Assembly (NCBI GenBank): GCA_030549775.1
Contig: CM060172.1
Location: forward strand, 52,627,942-52,691,941
Origin: Tamarix chinensis
Lineage: Eukaryota > Streptophyta > Magnoliopsida > Caryophyllales > Tamaricaceae
Direction: 5' to 3'
DNA length: 64,000 bases
The first letter of the stretch is position 1. Each line of letters starts with the position of its first letter. Below the pieces are notes generated by a model. That model saw only the letters and a list, made by a program, of their open reading frames with translations. It did not search any database and was not told where the DNA came from. The translations under genes and the position numbers were made by a program. Shown here piece after piece: positions 24,130 through 36,720 of this stretch.

Positions 24130-25400
24130 GGGTTGAGTGAAAGTTTTATAAGTGAAAAGGGTATTTTGGTAATTTGATAAGTAAAAAGGGGTAAAGCGGT
24201 AATTTTGGATTCAAGGGCAATATAGTGATTTTATAATTAAGTGGTAATAATGGTAATCTTGGAAGTAGGGGTAAAATAGTAATTTTGGACGAAGGAGGGC
24301 ATTATGGTAATTTTTCAAGTAAAAGGGCAATATGGTAATTTTTAAAGTAAAGGGGGGAAATAGTAATTTCATAAATAAATGGCGATATGGTAATGGTATA
24401 AGTGAATGGCGAAATGGTAATTTATAAGTAAGGGGTAATATGGTAATTTTGGAAAGGAATGGCAAAATGGTAATTTTGTAAGGAAAGATAAAAATGGTAA
24501 CTTTGGATGTAAAAGGGTAAAATAGTATTTTGTAAAGAAAAAGGAGTGTTATGGTAATTTTACAAGTAAAAGGGTATAGTGGTAAAATTTTATAAATAAA
24601 AGGATATTATGGTAATTTGAAAGTAAGGGGTAGAAGAATAATTTTATAAATAAAAGGATATTATGGTAAACCCGGTAGTAAGGGGTAACTTGGTAATAAT
24701 GATAATGACAAAGGACAAATTAATAATTAAAGTATGATTAAAAAGGAGTAATTGGACAACTATGATAATAGAGAAGGGTAATTTGGTAAATTAACCAATT
24801 AAAGGGCATTATGGCAATTTTAATAATAGAGAAGGGTAATATAGTAATTATAGATATGGAGAAGGGTAAGTTAATAATTATGATCGTGAAGAAGGGTAAA
24901 TTAATATTTGTAATTATGAAGAAGGGTAATTTGGGATTTATAATAATTAAAAAGGGTATATGGCAATTAAAATAATTGATAAGGGTAAAATGGTAATTAT
25001 GATAAAAGAGAAGGGTAATTTGGTAATTTATCCAACTAAAGGGGTAATTCGGTAATTTAGCCGATAAAAGGGTAAAGTGATAATTGTTTAACCAACTAAA
25101 GGGGCAAAATAGTAATCATGATAATGAAGGAGGGTAATTTAGTAATTTATCCAACTCAAGGGCAATTTAGTAATTATAACAAAGGAGAAGGGCGATTTGG
25201 TAATCTAACCAACCAAATGGGAAATATGATAAGTGTAGCAATTATGAGGGGTGAATGGTGATCTAAAAAGTGTAGGAGATAGTTTGGTAACCTAAATTGG
25301 ACAAGGGGTAATTTGGTAATTACGTAACCTAAGGGGTACTATAGTAAATTGTCAAGTAAGGAAGGAATACTTAGCAATTATATAAGTAAAGGGAAAATGA
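24130..25400 (+). repeat. Degenerate GGTAATTT minisatellite, second copy
   Basis: Same unit type as 14,640-15,990, slightly shorter, with several units lost or gained between copies. Confidence 0.7.
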
Positions 25401-26072
25401 ATAATTTTTACCTAAAATGTCTTTGGGATCGTGGACCTTTATAATATGATTAAATAATGCTGATTAGCAAAGTAAGAGTATTTGATAATTAGTATGGCCT
25501 TAATGGTTTCTCTGTGATATCCTAGATGATCATCTGAATAAGAAACGTTTAATGATATCAGAACGATTGAAAGTGAATAAGTATCGGATTATCGTGCTTT
25601 TCGTGATCACCTTAATTAAGACACTATTAATTAAAGTGAAAGACCTCGAGATCGGGAATGGTGACTCCTTAGGGGTCTCTACCCTAAGGACGTGGTTTAG
25701 TCCACGATTATTCTGGTATTTGTTGGCGTGCCTTTGTACCCCAACCAGGCCCTATATCTTACTCTTTCTAGCTCTACGGACCTAGTTAGGGGGTATGCAT
25801 ACTTATGGATTAGGTGTCCTTGTCGGTAGGGTACTGAGTTAGCTTTATGCACCAGTACGACCAGGGTACCTTTGCGTCCTTGGGTTCGTGGTTGAAGGGT
25901 ACTGAGTAGCTGATATGCACCAGTACGACCGGCGTACCTTTGTGTCCCGGGTTATTGATCTCCCGTTCGAGGCAAATAAATATGATTGATGTGCTGATTA
26001 AAGAAAGGAAAGATACTATTATTGAAAGTGGAATATTAATGAGCCGGACCCAGATGATTATGATTTTGAGTA

Positions 26073-26465
26073 CCGGTCCACCGGTTATAATAGTGGCCAG
26101 GAGCGTTGTGCCCTGGATGATGAGTTATATGTATCCCGGTCCACCGGTTATAATAGTGGCCAGGAGTGTTGTGCCCTGGATGATGATTCTTTATATATCC
26201 CGGTCCACCGGTTATAATAGTGGCCAAGAGTGTTGTGCCCTGAATGATGAGTTATATGTATTCCGGTCCATCGGAAATAATAGTGGGGGTCCCGAGCTCA
26301 ATAAAATCAGTTATGTATGTGAATAAGATTATAGAAAAATACTAATCACTTATAGTGGAACACCATGTGAGTCGGGGCCAGACCGGTCCACCGGCAATAA
26401 TAGTGGTCAGGTGCGTTCTGCCCGGTGTGTTTACTTCCGGTCCACCGGCTATAATAGTGGGGTTC
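26073..26465 (+). repeat. CCGGTCCACCGG palindrome array, six units
   Basis: Units start at 26,073, 26,136, 26,200, 26,263 (CCGGTCCATCGG), 26,383 and 26,438, one fewer than in the other LTR. Confidence 0.85.
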
Positions 26466-27175
26466 TAATACTCACATGGATATAAAATATGAGATTGATG
26501 GAATGATGACGGAATGATGGCTTAAGGCCCGAACGTATTGATCTTACACTATAACATGACTTAAGGCCCAAAGTATAGATCGTGACTCATAAATTATTAT
26601 GTATGTCATTGTTATGTATGCACCTCTCATTATTTTTGTGTATAGCTTGCATTATGTGTCGTATGCTGGCCTGTCTTTAAGTGTGGTATTAAAGGGTTAT
26701 TCAGTACCGTAGTACTGAAGGGATTCCCTTTATGGGGCCCCTGCTTATTCAATGGGAAGTGCCCTTGCAGGTCTTTTCAGGTGCTACTCAAGTGGGCTAC
26801 GGGAAAGAGAGTAAGGAATTATCCAGTATCGTTAGGGTTTTACTCCTTCTTCATTTAATTTCCTGGTTTTTGATGTTATGTTGTTACTTTAACCATCATT
26901 GGTGGATTCTATTCCTGTAAACGATTTGATGCGCTACTCTGATTTAAGTATGTTGAATTTCTTGTAATTTACTCTGATTTATGCATGTTGAATGTCTTTC
27001 AAATTGTATTTCATTTTTCTTAGCCTTAGCACTTGGTACTGGAACGGTATGAGTGAACCTGTCTAGTACTAAGTGTGGCGGTAATACTCCCAAAGTTCAT
27101 GTTTTACTTAATTTACTTCCGCTAATTTCCTTTAATTAACGAAATTTTTCAGTAGTGAATTTTGGGGGTGTTACA

Positions 27176-27371
27176 CTCACGTATTCCTTGAGGTTTTTTC
27201 ACAAAATTTTCGAAACTTACTTGGAGGGTCATCCATCTAAAAAAAATTCCACGGCAAATATGTTTAACTATAGAGTTTCTAGAACGGAGTTACTAAAATG
27301 ATAGTATATCATATTGATATAAGTAGTCATATTAGTTTTTATAATATTTTGTTCAATTTAGGCGTATTACA
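27176..27371. repeat. Small repeat with decayed 5S rRNA-like segment
   Basis: The stretch 27,226-27,290 contains GGGTCATCCATCT, then about 20 bp later GTTTAACTATAGAGTTTCT. This order and spacing follow the reverse complement of plant 5S rRNA (GGTCACCCATCC ... CTTAACTTCGGAGTTCT). The unit ends in GCGTATTACA at 27,371. Plant repeats that captured 5S sequence, including Cassandra-type TRIMs and 5S-derived SINEs, are known; which kind this is cannot be decided. It is too decayed to be a 5S gene. Confidence 0.45.
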
Positions 27372-28775
27372 GTACTCAATAAGAAAGTACATCTCCGTAT
27401 CTAAATGGATATCCACCAATACATCTATATCCATATTTACTGAATATTTGTTACCTAATGGATAACCTGTTTACCCATTAACATATATTATCCAATGGAA
27501 AAATCTAATAACCAATGGATAAACCTATTTAGGGTTAAGCTGTTTAAAATTGTGAGTTAGCTTAACTTTAAATGAGTTTATCCGTCGGATAATGGATTTG
27601 TCCATTAGATAATATCTATTAATGAATAAACAATTTATCTGTTTGATAACAAATATCCTATGGATATAGATATAGATGTGTGAGTAGGTACTTTTTTAAG
27701 TACATGTAAATATTCAATTATAATTTTTTTATCGGGTATAGATATATACATTTCCGCACTAAACCCTTCCTATTTATATCCATAATTTATCTACACCTAT
27801 ATAAATATATTTTATATTTTAAAACAATATATTTTTTTCTAATTTTTCTCTGTCTACATCCTCGTACCTATGCATTAACTTCTATGACTCAAATAATTAC
27901 TACTCCCATAGTTTTACAATATAATCTACTAACAAAAATGTTTTGTAATATAAATCACATTACTTTTCTAAATTTATTTTAAAATATAAATTAAAAATAC
28001 ACAAAATCTAAATTCAACATTTTCCATTATAACTTATAGCTTTATAAATAATTAATAGTCAAGTATCTAAAATATGCTTATAAAAATATGTATTAATTAT
28101 TTTAGTTATTGTATTTTCTAAAATTTATTAATTGTTAATATCACTACACACAAGTCAAATGTAATATATATTTTGAGATGGCAAAGTACCATTTAAAAAA
28201 ATTAAATTATTTTTAGTGCAAAGTATTTTAAATATTGTTAATTATATTTCAAAAATAAATTAATGAACTTCATTATTTTAGCATGTTGTGTAATTCAAGC
28301 TCTCTTAAAGTGAGCATTTGACAATGTTGCATCAAGGCAAGACAAAAAGGGCACGAAGAAGCATCAACGTAGTCAAATGAAAAAAAAGGGTAACTCCTTA
28401 AAAAAAATAGAAAACATGACCATGAAAGAATAGTATATCTCTCTCACACACAAACTTAATAAAATCATATTGATGTATAACAATAATTTTAAATTAGCCA
28501 TTAATTATGTCTCAATAGATAAATTCTTTCTTCTTCTTCTTCTTCTTCTTCTTCTTTTAATATGTTACTTGATGTATTCAACTATTTGGATTAGTATTGT
28601 CCAATCAAGGTCCAATACTACTACTTATATATAAACTAAAACCCATCTAAAACTTTCACGGCTAATCCTTATAAGGAAAAATGCCAAAGCAAGACGAGGA
28701 ATTACAAGATACCAAAATAAATCCCATCCTCTTTTTCTTTTCTTTACTCTCTAACAATCATTCATTTCTTGATTT
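27372..28775. other. AT-rich intergenic DNA with GGATAT-type inverted motifs and a TTC microsatellite
   Basis: No gene is seen. 27,380-27,690 holds many ATGGATATCC/GGATAATGG motifs in both orientations, suggesting a decayed inverted-repeat element (AAGTACATCT near the left, AGATGTG...GTACTT near the right). A (TTC)n run of about 30 bp lies at 28,527-28,556. The rest is plain AT-rich sequence. Confidence 0.4.
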
Positions 28776-29812
28776 CCCTCTATAATATTTTGTATTTTTA
28801 AAATTAATATTTCTAAGTTTAATAATTTTATTAACATAATTTGATAAAAAAATTGTTCGATTATTTTAATTTTGATTCATTTTATAGTTTTATAGACGTT
28901 TTCTAATTTATATTAGAATTTAGTTAATTATTATCGTTACAGACTATTACAGATAAATTCGTTCGTGTCTATAATTTTCTTATATCCATATAATTTTGAT
29001 TTTCATTTCAAAATATATATTTTTCTTTCTTTAATGTGTCTTAATTTTTCATATTTTAAATTCGTTTGATTATAACTTTATTTTGTGATTACAACTTTGT
29101 TTAGAAATTATATTTTGTTAACAAAATAAATTATTTAAATTATAACTTTCCTTTTAAAATATTAAAATAATTTTAATAATTATTTTTAGTAGCAAATATT
29201 TCACCATTAAATATATCTATTTTTATGAAATCTATGTGATATTTAGAAAATTATAAACTAAAAATTTTCACAACTTCTTTATGAATTTTTTGGAAATTAT
29301 TTTCTTCCATTTTTTCCCTTTTGGTTTACGGAAGTAATTTTTTTAAAATTATTTAAATTAATTCAAGCTTATTAAAATGTGATTTAAATATTTTTTAGAT
29401 ATTTAAGTACTTTTTGAGGTCATATTATGTATTTTTGTAAATAATACAAATTTTTCTTATTGTTAGTATTTTTTTCTAAAAACTTTTCTAAAATTCTTTA
29501 AATACCTTTTATATTAATTTTACATCATCCATTATGTAATAATTTTTATCAAATAAATTTTAGCTAAAATTATTATTTAATACTTTTTAAGATGTCTTGT
29601 ATTCTTTAATGTTTATAGATATTAATTAAAAACCAAAACAAATATTTTTGTGGTCAACCCCCTCCTTTTCTTCTTATTCTCTCTCACTCTTTTCTCTTTC
29701 TTTCCCTTTCCTTTTCATGCTTTGAGAGCTAACGCTGACCTTCCTACTCCTTACTCCATGCATCGCTCTTCGTACTGCTGTGCTGCTGCCCATAGCCAGC
29801 CACCATGATGCC

Positions 29813-29820
29813 ACTACGGC
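29813..29820 (+). repeat. hAT MITE left target duplication ACTACGGC
   Basis: Identical to 30,191-30,198. Confidence 0.9.
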
Positions 29821-30190
29821 TAGGGCTGTTGACAAACCAAACCGGCTCGCGAGCTTTTTAGGCTCGGCTCGTTAATGGCTCGGTTCGGCTCGGTTCGCTT
29901 ATTAAACAAGCTTAAAAATTTGGCTCGAGCTCGGCTCGATTATTAAACAAATCAAGCTTGAGCCTAATAAATTTAGGCTCGAGCTCGTTTAGAATACAAA
30001 AGCTCGTGAGCTCGGCTCGTTTAGCACCAAAGCTCGAGAGTCGGCTCGTTAAAAGTTCGGCTCGACTCGTTAAAAGCTCGGCTCGTTTATAAACAAACCA
30101 AGCTCAAGCTTTATTTTTAGGCTCGTTTAGTAAATGAGCCAAGCCCAAACCTACCCCGGCTCGGTTCGATTCGGTTCGTTAACAGCCCTA
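29821..30190. mobile_element. hAT-type MITE built of GGCTCG/GAGCTCG repeats
   Basis: A 370 bp element with 18 bp terminal inverted repeats, TAGGGCTGTTGACAAACC at the left and the reverse complement of TAGGGCTGTTAACGAACC at the right (two mismatches). It is flanked by perfect 8 bp duplications, the length typical of hAT transposition. The inside is a dense array of GGCTCG, GAGCTCG and TTAAACAAG motifs that can pair with each other over the whole element. It encodes nothing and sits inside the solo LTR 28,781-33,759, so it is younger than that LTR. Confidence 0.9.
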
Positions 30191-33100
30191 ACTACGGCAT
30201 TATCAGCCTCCATCCTCCAACTTATGCTGCCGCCCAAGTAGTGACAACAGCGAGCATCAGCAGGTCGCATCGGCGCCTGGCCATCGCCCGCATCACTTGA
30301 CCACCGACAAATGCTTTTTAACCTCCGAAGAAGTTTCCCCAGCTCTAATTATCGACCTTTTGTTTGGTATAAATTATCAAAACCCTAATTTCTAAATTTA
30401 GTAGATTTTATACACATTGGTTTTGACTATGTTAAATTAGTTGTTTCATTACGTATTTATGTATTGTATGATTGATTTAGGTGGATCAATTATAATGTAA
30501 GTGATTGAATTATGGAATTAAGGATTCGTGACCTAGTTATATCCAGATTTCTCGAATTAGTCTGATTATGCTATTTTTCATAATTTGATTTTAGAATATA
30601 CTTAAAAATATATCTAATTTTATGCTCAAACTATCACTTTGAGAAATTTGTATGGAATTAGTTGGAATTATATTTCTAGGTCAAAACTTTTGTGAATTAA
30701 AATTGAATTGCATAATTGAGTTGTTTTATTCAATTAATTTTATAGTATACTTTGAATTATATTTAATTTCATATTGAAAGTGTCAATTTGAAAATTTAGA
30801 GAGAAATCAATCAAAATTGAATTTTTAGAGCAAAACTCTTACATATTTCAATTAGATCAACCTATGAGTATTTTAATGAATTGATTATACACTCTGTATT
30901 AGAATTTATTTAATCTCACTTCTTATCCGTCCATTTACATATTTTAGTAAGAATTGACCTAATTTTTATTTTAGATTCAAAAACTCTAATCTTATTAAAT
31001 TAAGCTTTTCTTTTATTGTTTGTGATCAATTGATTATATAATATGTTATCAAATATATTTAATTGCTTTTCTAAACAATCATTTTAAATAAATTAATAAA
31101 GTTCAACTGAATTTTAGTTTGGGCCTAGAAACCCCTATTTTTGGAAATAGTTTTATAAAATTGATTTGTTTATGCTTCGTTTACTTAATCAATTACAATC
31201 TTTGATTTGAAATCATTTGAATTGTGTTTTTATTTTATTAGTTTAGATTAGTTATCTAAATTTGGTTGGTTTCTCTTTTGGGTTGTAAAACTTAATTAGC
31301 AAGTCATTTTAAATAAAATTAACTTATCCTCTTTTTTCCTTCTTTCGGTCCTTCAAATTGATATGACATGCTCTAAATGATCTTTTTTGAACTCGATTTG
31401 GTTAATGTTGTATATTAAGGGAGCTATGCTTTTGAATCTTAGGTTTTAGCCATATATTGCAAAAAAGTTTATTTTTGTTTTTCCTTATTGAGTAAATTAT
31501 AATTCTTGAACTCTTGGTTGATAAGGTAGTTTCCTACCCTAGTCCTACAATTTCTATCATCGATCTAGGAAAGCATCATCATGGATTCTTGAGCTAGCAA
31601 TATCTCCCTCATTCTTATTTCACTTAGCTAGCTTTAGACTTAGTTAAATCTCTACTTACGTTTGATTATGGTGGAATTATAGGATGCATGTCTTCTTAAA
31701 GTTATATGTGATGAGTATATATTTTATGTAATTTAAGTATGTCAAGTGTATATCATACCATGTCATGTATGATACTTTCATGTATATATGAGTTTATAAA
31801 TTTCAATGTACACACATGTTAGCATGCCTCTTAATTGTTGTATGAGTTTGAGTATGTGAATGTTTGAGCATGATTATATAGTTACCATGTTTAACTTAAT
31901 TATGAAATGTTTAGTGATTCTAGAACATGTTTTGGTGTGTTTAAATTATAATTGGTTTTGAAAAATTGCATAATTGGTTAAGTATGGATTGAAATTGTGT
32001 GATGCCTTAAGTTGGGCTTTAACTCTAGTTGGAATTGTTCTGGCTTAATGCCACTTGGAATTGCTCGGCTTTATCGCCACTTGGATTTTTTTGTCATTAA
32101 TGCCACTTGTAATCATTTGGCTTTAATGTTGCTTGAAATAGATGTAATAATGGAATTGCATTGTGTGATGGAATTGATTTAAGTGTTATTATGTGGGTCT
32201 GATTTATGTTTGGTTAAATCCTTAAATAAAACATTAATCACTTAAAGTGAAATATCTTGAGTTGGAACTTGTACCACTTTAGGAAGCTATCTGAATTAGG
32301 TTTGGTATTCGCTTGTTACCATTTTGGTATTGTCTCTTCTGATCTCGAGTGCCTTATGAGGTCTAGGAGGCCTTCTTCTACTCTATAGGTGTCTCAGTAT
32401 TTTAGTCCTATAGAGGATATGCATACTTAAGTGATTAGATATCTAGCTATTTTGTGTCTTGATATGTTTCTAGATGGGACACCTAGGGCCAGTACTATTC
32501 GAGTACTAGATTAATTGTTATAATTTTTGTAGCCTCTGTCCTCAAGTTAAAATAATTAAATAGTTGTGATCATAACAATGGGATATAATAATCGATTATT
32601 CTCATTCATTCATGGACTTTATATTTCATTATCCTACAGATGTTGCTTAGTTGTTTTCCTTACAATTATGTTACCATCTTATCTTATTATCGCATGATTT
32701 ACTATTTTAATAGTATGTGGGTATCATGTGCAAAATGCTATATTCTAGGAAATATATTATTCAGCATGAGTTCGTATTTCATTATATACTTGTACCCATT
32801 ACCCTTATTGTTGCCGTTTGTAGCTATGTGTTTATAATCATGAATCCATGATCATACGTGTTTATCAGGACCTCCTGTATTATCACATATACCAATGTAC
32901 ATTATTGATTTTTATAACCATAATATTCCATATGAGCATGTCTTACTCTAGTTATCGCATACATGTCTTGCTCTTGTCATTTAATGTATGGCTTTTCTTA
33001 ATACTTATTAGATGGAAAATTAATGATATACGATGTACTTCATGAAATTGTATGAGTTGTTATATAAAAGAAATGATGTGTGTATCATAGGTATACTTGA

Positions 33101-33764
33101 GTATGAGTATTATATGTCAAAGATTACCATGTCTTTATGTGCATCATGTACCCTCCATTAGTTACACTCCATTAGTTAGGTGGTGTGGTTTTAATTTATT
33201 CACTATTGGACCCGTGCTAATATTAAATTGGTTGAATGGATCATGCGATGATCTACTGATTGTCTGAAGCAGACTTCTTATACAACCTTGAGGTTGATTG
33301 CTATATTATTGGGTTGAAGACTTAGGCTTTCAGAGAGTTAGGTCGCCAAGAGTTCTTATTTCTTAGGGATTTATATTTATTTATCTATACCTATTTTAGA
33401 AAATTTTAATTGTTGTATTGGAATTTTAATAGAGTTGAAACCGAATTTCAATTTTCCATTACTTTACTAAGGTTTTAAAATCCAGAGTTATTCTATAAGT
33501 TTTATGTCAATTTTATCAATGTTGTTTTAGTTCAGTAAAACCGTTCGTTTCCATCTATGATTGGATAAATTTTTATGGATGTTTATTCTCTCGGTATTGA
33601 TGATATTTAAATTTTAGTTGAACATATTTTAATCTTGTATCTAGTATAAGATAGATGATGAACGTTTGTCTCATATTAGGTATGGTGGCAACATGCTCTT
33701 TATTTTCTACTTGAGCTTGCACATTTTTTTTTTCTAAATTTTTTTTTGGGGGTGTTACACCCTC

Positions 33765-33888
33765 CTTCTCTTCATTATTGTTTGTCTTTTTATATTATTT
33801 TTCCTAATGCATTCTTATTTAATCTGATTTGATTTGAAATAAAATTTTCAGTAAGCCACAATTGTTTTACTAATGTTACTGTCACGAT

Positions 33889-33921
<33 letters not shown>

Positions 33922-34990
33922 CATCTTTCATATCACATATCATTATAACTATTATAATTAATTTCATAAGGTATGGAAATAAGTTAAGAATAATAGGCAA
34001 GATGCAACACCGATATGGATCACCATAATTTCACTACTTATGTTGTATTCAGAAAGTTATTATAACATTCATAATATTGCACTCATTTAAATGCATACTA
34101 ATAATTTAACTTTCATGTGCCCAAATAATAATTTAATTTCTTCCGCATTTTATTAATTAATTAATATTTTTACCTTATTATCAATTGTGGTTTATATTTT
34201 AATGTTTTCGTGGGCCACAATTCACAAGATACAATGCTAGTGCATAATATAGGACACACCGTTTCTAGAAATATAAAATTTTAATTCCTTTTTTCTCCTG
34301 TGATTGTCCTTTTGGCTAGGGTATTAACTGATTGAATATTCGGCAATATTTTTTTTTGAATATTTAAAACTTTTAAGTTGACTTAAAATGAGAAATGTAG
34401 GAAAAAAAAACTTTGATCAAAAGAAAATAAAGCTATCTAATTTGAATCGGTTTGATTTAATTATTTTGAGTCTTAATTTATATTATATTCAATCAATAGT
34501 TCTAAATTTTGGATTATATTTAACTATTTAATACAACATAATATTTACTTATAATAAATAAAAAATATAATTTATAAATTTTCTTTCTAGATCCATCAAA
34601 AATTTCACAATTACCATTTTATTTCCAAATTACACACATATCTAATTATATATAAAAAATATTAAAAAAATAAATAGTTTAATATATATATATATTATAA
34701 GATTGAATATTATTTATATTTTTTTGAATACAATACTTGATTTATTTAATTTGTAGTTACTCAAGTTAATTATTTAACATTTCAAAAAGATATTGAATTA
34801 GTTACTTTGCTGATATGTTTGAGCGGATTGGCATCAACCCTATAAGAGTGCTAGTCTTGTCTTGCCGCTTTTATTTAGTTCTACTTCCACCCTGGCATGA
34901 ACTTGTAGCCGCATCTGGGATGATAATAGATTTTAAATCTAATATAGGTTTGCCACACTCATTATAATTTTAGTGGATTTAGATTTATAA
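33765..34990. other. AT-rich intergenic DNA, no gene seen
   Basis: Contains an (ATA/ATT) stretch near 33,888-33,920, TA-rich runs and no convincing open frame. Confidence 0.4.
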
Positions 34991-35620
34991 TATTTGGATC
35001 CGATCTATGAATGTATACGTATATATACAAACAGCATTTTATATACAAATGTAGGAATCATTCCTGACCATTGGATTTAAATTAGATCCGACGGTCATAG
35101 ATAAAAACGGATAAAAACAGGTATCGTTTGTTTGTCGCGCATAAGGCTCTGCCCTGCCCCTTCTGTTTCCACTCGCCCCAGCGCCCGACCCCCTTCGCAC
35201 CAGTATCTCCTTCTCCATCGCACCTGTCTCCCTCTCTATCGCACCCGTCTCTCCGTCTTTCCGTCGCCATTTCTGCCCCTGCATCTCTCCATCGACCTGC
35301 CTTTGGCATTTACTGACAGATCTAGCGAAGTACCCGGCCTCCCTCAATTTCCACTCATCCTCCACTCCGACGAGCTTCGTAGAACAGCAGACGAGCTCAG
35401 CTGCTGTTCTTTTCGACCAGACCTCAGCTCCTCCATTCTTCAACCGCCACTACACTGCCACACAGGAGACAAGGATAAGCAGTACACGGCGGCATCGCGA
35501 CATCAGCAGGAGCACAGAGGTATTCGATTTTTTCTTATGGTCGGAGGTCGATTAATATGTTGCAGTGAAGCGTTTAATAAGAAATTATCGCATAATCCGA
35601 TCTTAAATAGAGTTCTATGT

Positions 35621-36088
35621 TTTGAAGATTAGGAGGCTGCTTGCTCTCATAGACCTTAAAACAACAAATATGTTTTATCGGAGCTTTTTTATGGTCGGAG
35701 GGTCGACTCTAATACGTTTGAATGCCAACAATAACAGGCTTAATTAATTGTAGATGTGCTGAGTAACTTAAAATTAGTGATTCCAAAGTTTCAGTCAAGA
35801 GGTGGTATTGTCAATTAACACTTGTGGTATTCTGAATTCCTTAGGCTCCTTCCATTCAATTGCTGAATAACGAACTGGTAGGTTACGGGGAAATGCAGAG
35901 CAGTAGTCACTTTGATTTTCTCTTTAGGGAATTTTAATGTTCAGTGTTTGATTGAATATATATTTGTCTGTTTACTGGTAGAAGGTGAACCAATTGTAGT
36001 AAGGATAAATGTATTTAGTTAATTGTTTTAGCACATTTAGTATAAATTTTTCTGTAAGCATTTGAAGATTAGGAGGCTGCTTGCTCTC
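35621..36088 (+). repeat. 28 bp direct repeat pair
   Basis: 35,621-35,648 and 36,061-36,088 are identical over 28 bp beginning TTTGAAGATTAGGAGGCTGC. A second shared motif, TTATGGTCGGAGG-TCGA, occurs at about 35,535 and 35,691. The two pairs indicate a partial internal duplication of the element. Confidence 0.85.
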
Positions 36089-36694
36089 CTTGGTCTGGCA
36101 TTCCATTTTGCTTTTGAGCATGTTGTTATATTTGTTGTACATACAGCAAATACAGGGTCAGTTGTAATTTTGGAAGGAAATCCTACACCGTGTATGTTAT
36201 TTATTTTTATTTTTCAGATGCATTCATGCAGGGGTTTTCCCACCTCCTATTTACTAAAAGTATACGGCGAGGCAAGGGGCTCAGCCTCAGCCTCAGCTCT
36301 TTTACCTGATGGAATGGAATGAGATACTTGCTGTAAGAGATTTTGTATGCTACATATTTTCAGTACCGGAGAAGGAAAATTTAGCATACAAGGATTGCTT
36401 TTAGATTTGTCAAGTATTTTGGACAGCTTTAAATGTGTTTAGACATCTCCAAATTATTACAAGTGAAAAAGTGCATATGCCACCTACATGTTTTTATGTA
36501 TATACGTAACATAGCATTTGGTTGATGATGAAGTTGATTCGACTTTAGTCATTTCTTTCTTCTTTTTTTTTCTTTTCTTTTCTTTTCTATTGTTCCCCCC
36601 TCCCTCTCTCACAGAAATGTTACTTTGATATATATTAATCAGTGAATGCTCTGAGTTTGCACAGACGGAGTAGGTCCGGTGTCAAATGCGTTAT

Positions 36695-36714
36695 CATACA
36701 TACATACATACATA
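36695..36714 (+). repeat. (CATA)n microsatellite
   Basis: Five tetranucleotide units just left of the telomere-like array. Confidence 0.8.
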
Positions 36715-36720
36715 TGGTTT

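Larger units (their letters stand above)
21925..27175 (+). mobile_element. 5.25 kb 3' LTR of a gag-only giant-LTR retrotransposon
   Basis: It starts TGTAATCCCCC and ends TTTTGGGGGTGTTACA. It shares the full module order with the solo LTR at 12,460: pyrimidine-rich 22,250-23,400, hairpin 23,483-23,506, GGTAATTT array 24,130-25,400, palindrome array 26,073-26,460, 3' motif GTGTGGCGGTAATACTCCC at 27,073-27,091. The polypurine tract at its left edge shows that internal sequence, not host DNA, lies upstream. The right flank is CTCAC. The matching 5' LTR is not in the window: the other copy has its own complete ATTAT duplication. Low-complexity frames (22,336-23,399 and antisense) are not genes. 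Confidence 0.85.
28781..33759 (+). mobile_element. Diverged giant-family solo LTR with CCCTC duplication
   Basis: The right end is TTTTTTTTGGGGGTGTTACA at 33,759 followed by CCCTC (33,760-33,764). The same five bases occur at 28,776-28,780, directly before TATAATATTTT, which fits TGTAATACCCC after G-to-A and C-to-T decay. Homology to the 12,460 LTR is visible at 32,220-32,300 (CACTTAAAGTGAAA block), 32,410-32,460 (GGATATGCATACTTA) and at the 3' motif (TATGGTGGCAACATGCTC, 33,681-33,698). It lacks the two tandem arrays, which makes it shorter once the 378 bp MITE insertion is removed. The left end is an inference from the target duplication. Short open frames at 32,640-33,045 are not credible genes. 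Confidence 0.6.

Noticed and set aside
12460..27175. One complete LTR retrotransposon with LTRs at 12,460 and 21,925
   Set aside because: The left LTR has its own perfect ATTAT on both sides, no primer-binding site follows it, and the sequence after it continues an older LTR. They are independent insertions.
27226..27290. A 5S rRNA gene
   Set aside because: Too decayed and incomplete; only blocks in 5S order remain.
35132..35632. 166-codon frame in the GC-rich block
   Set aside because: No recognisable domain; it runs past a likely splice donor and lies inside a transposable element, so it is better read as captured 5' exon sequence.
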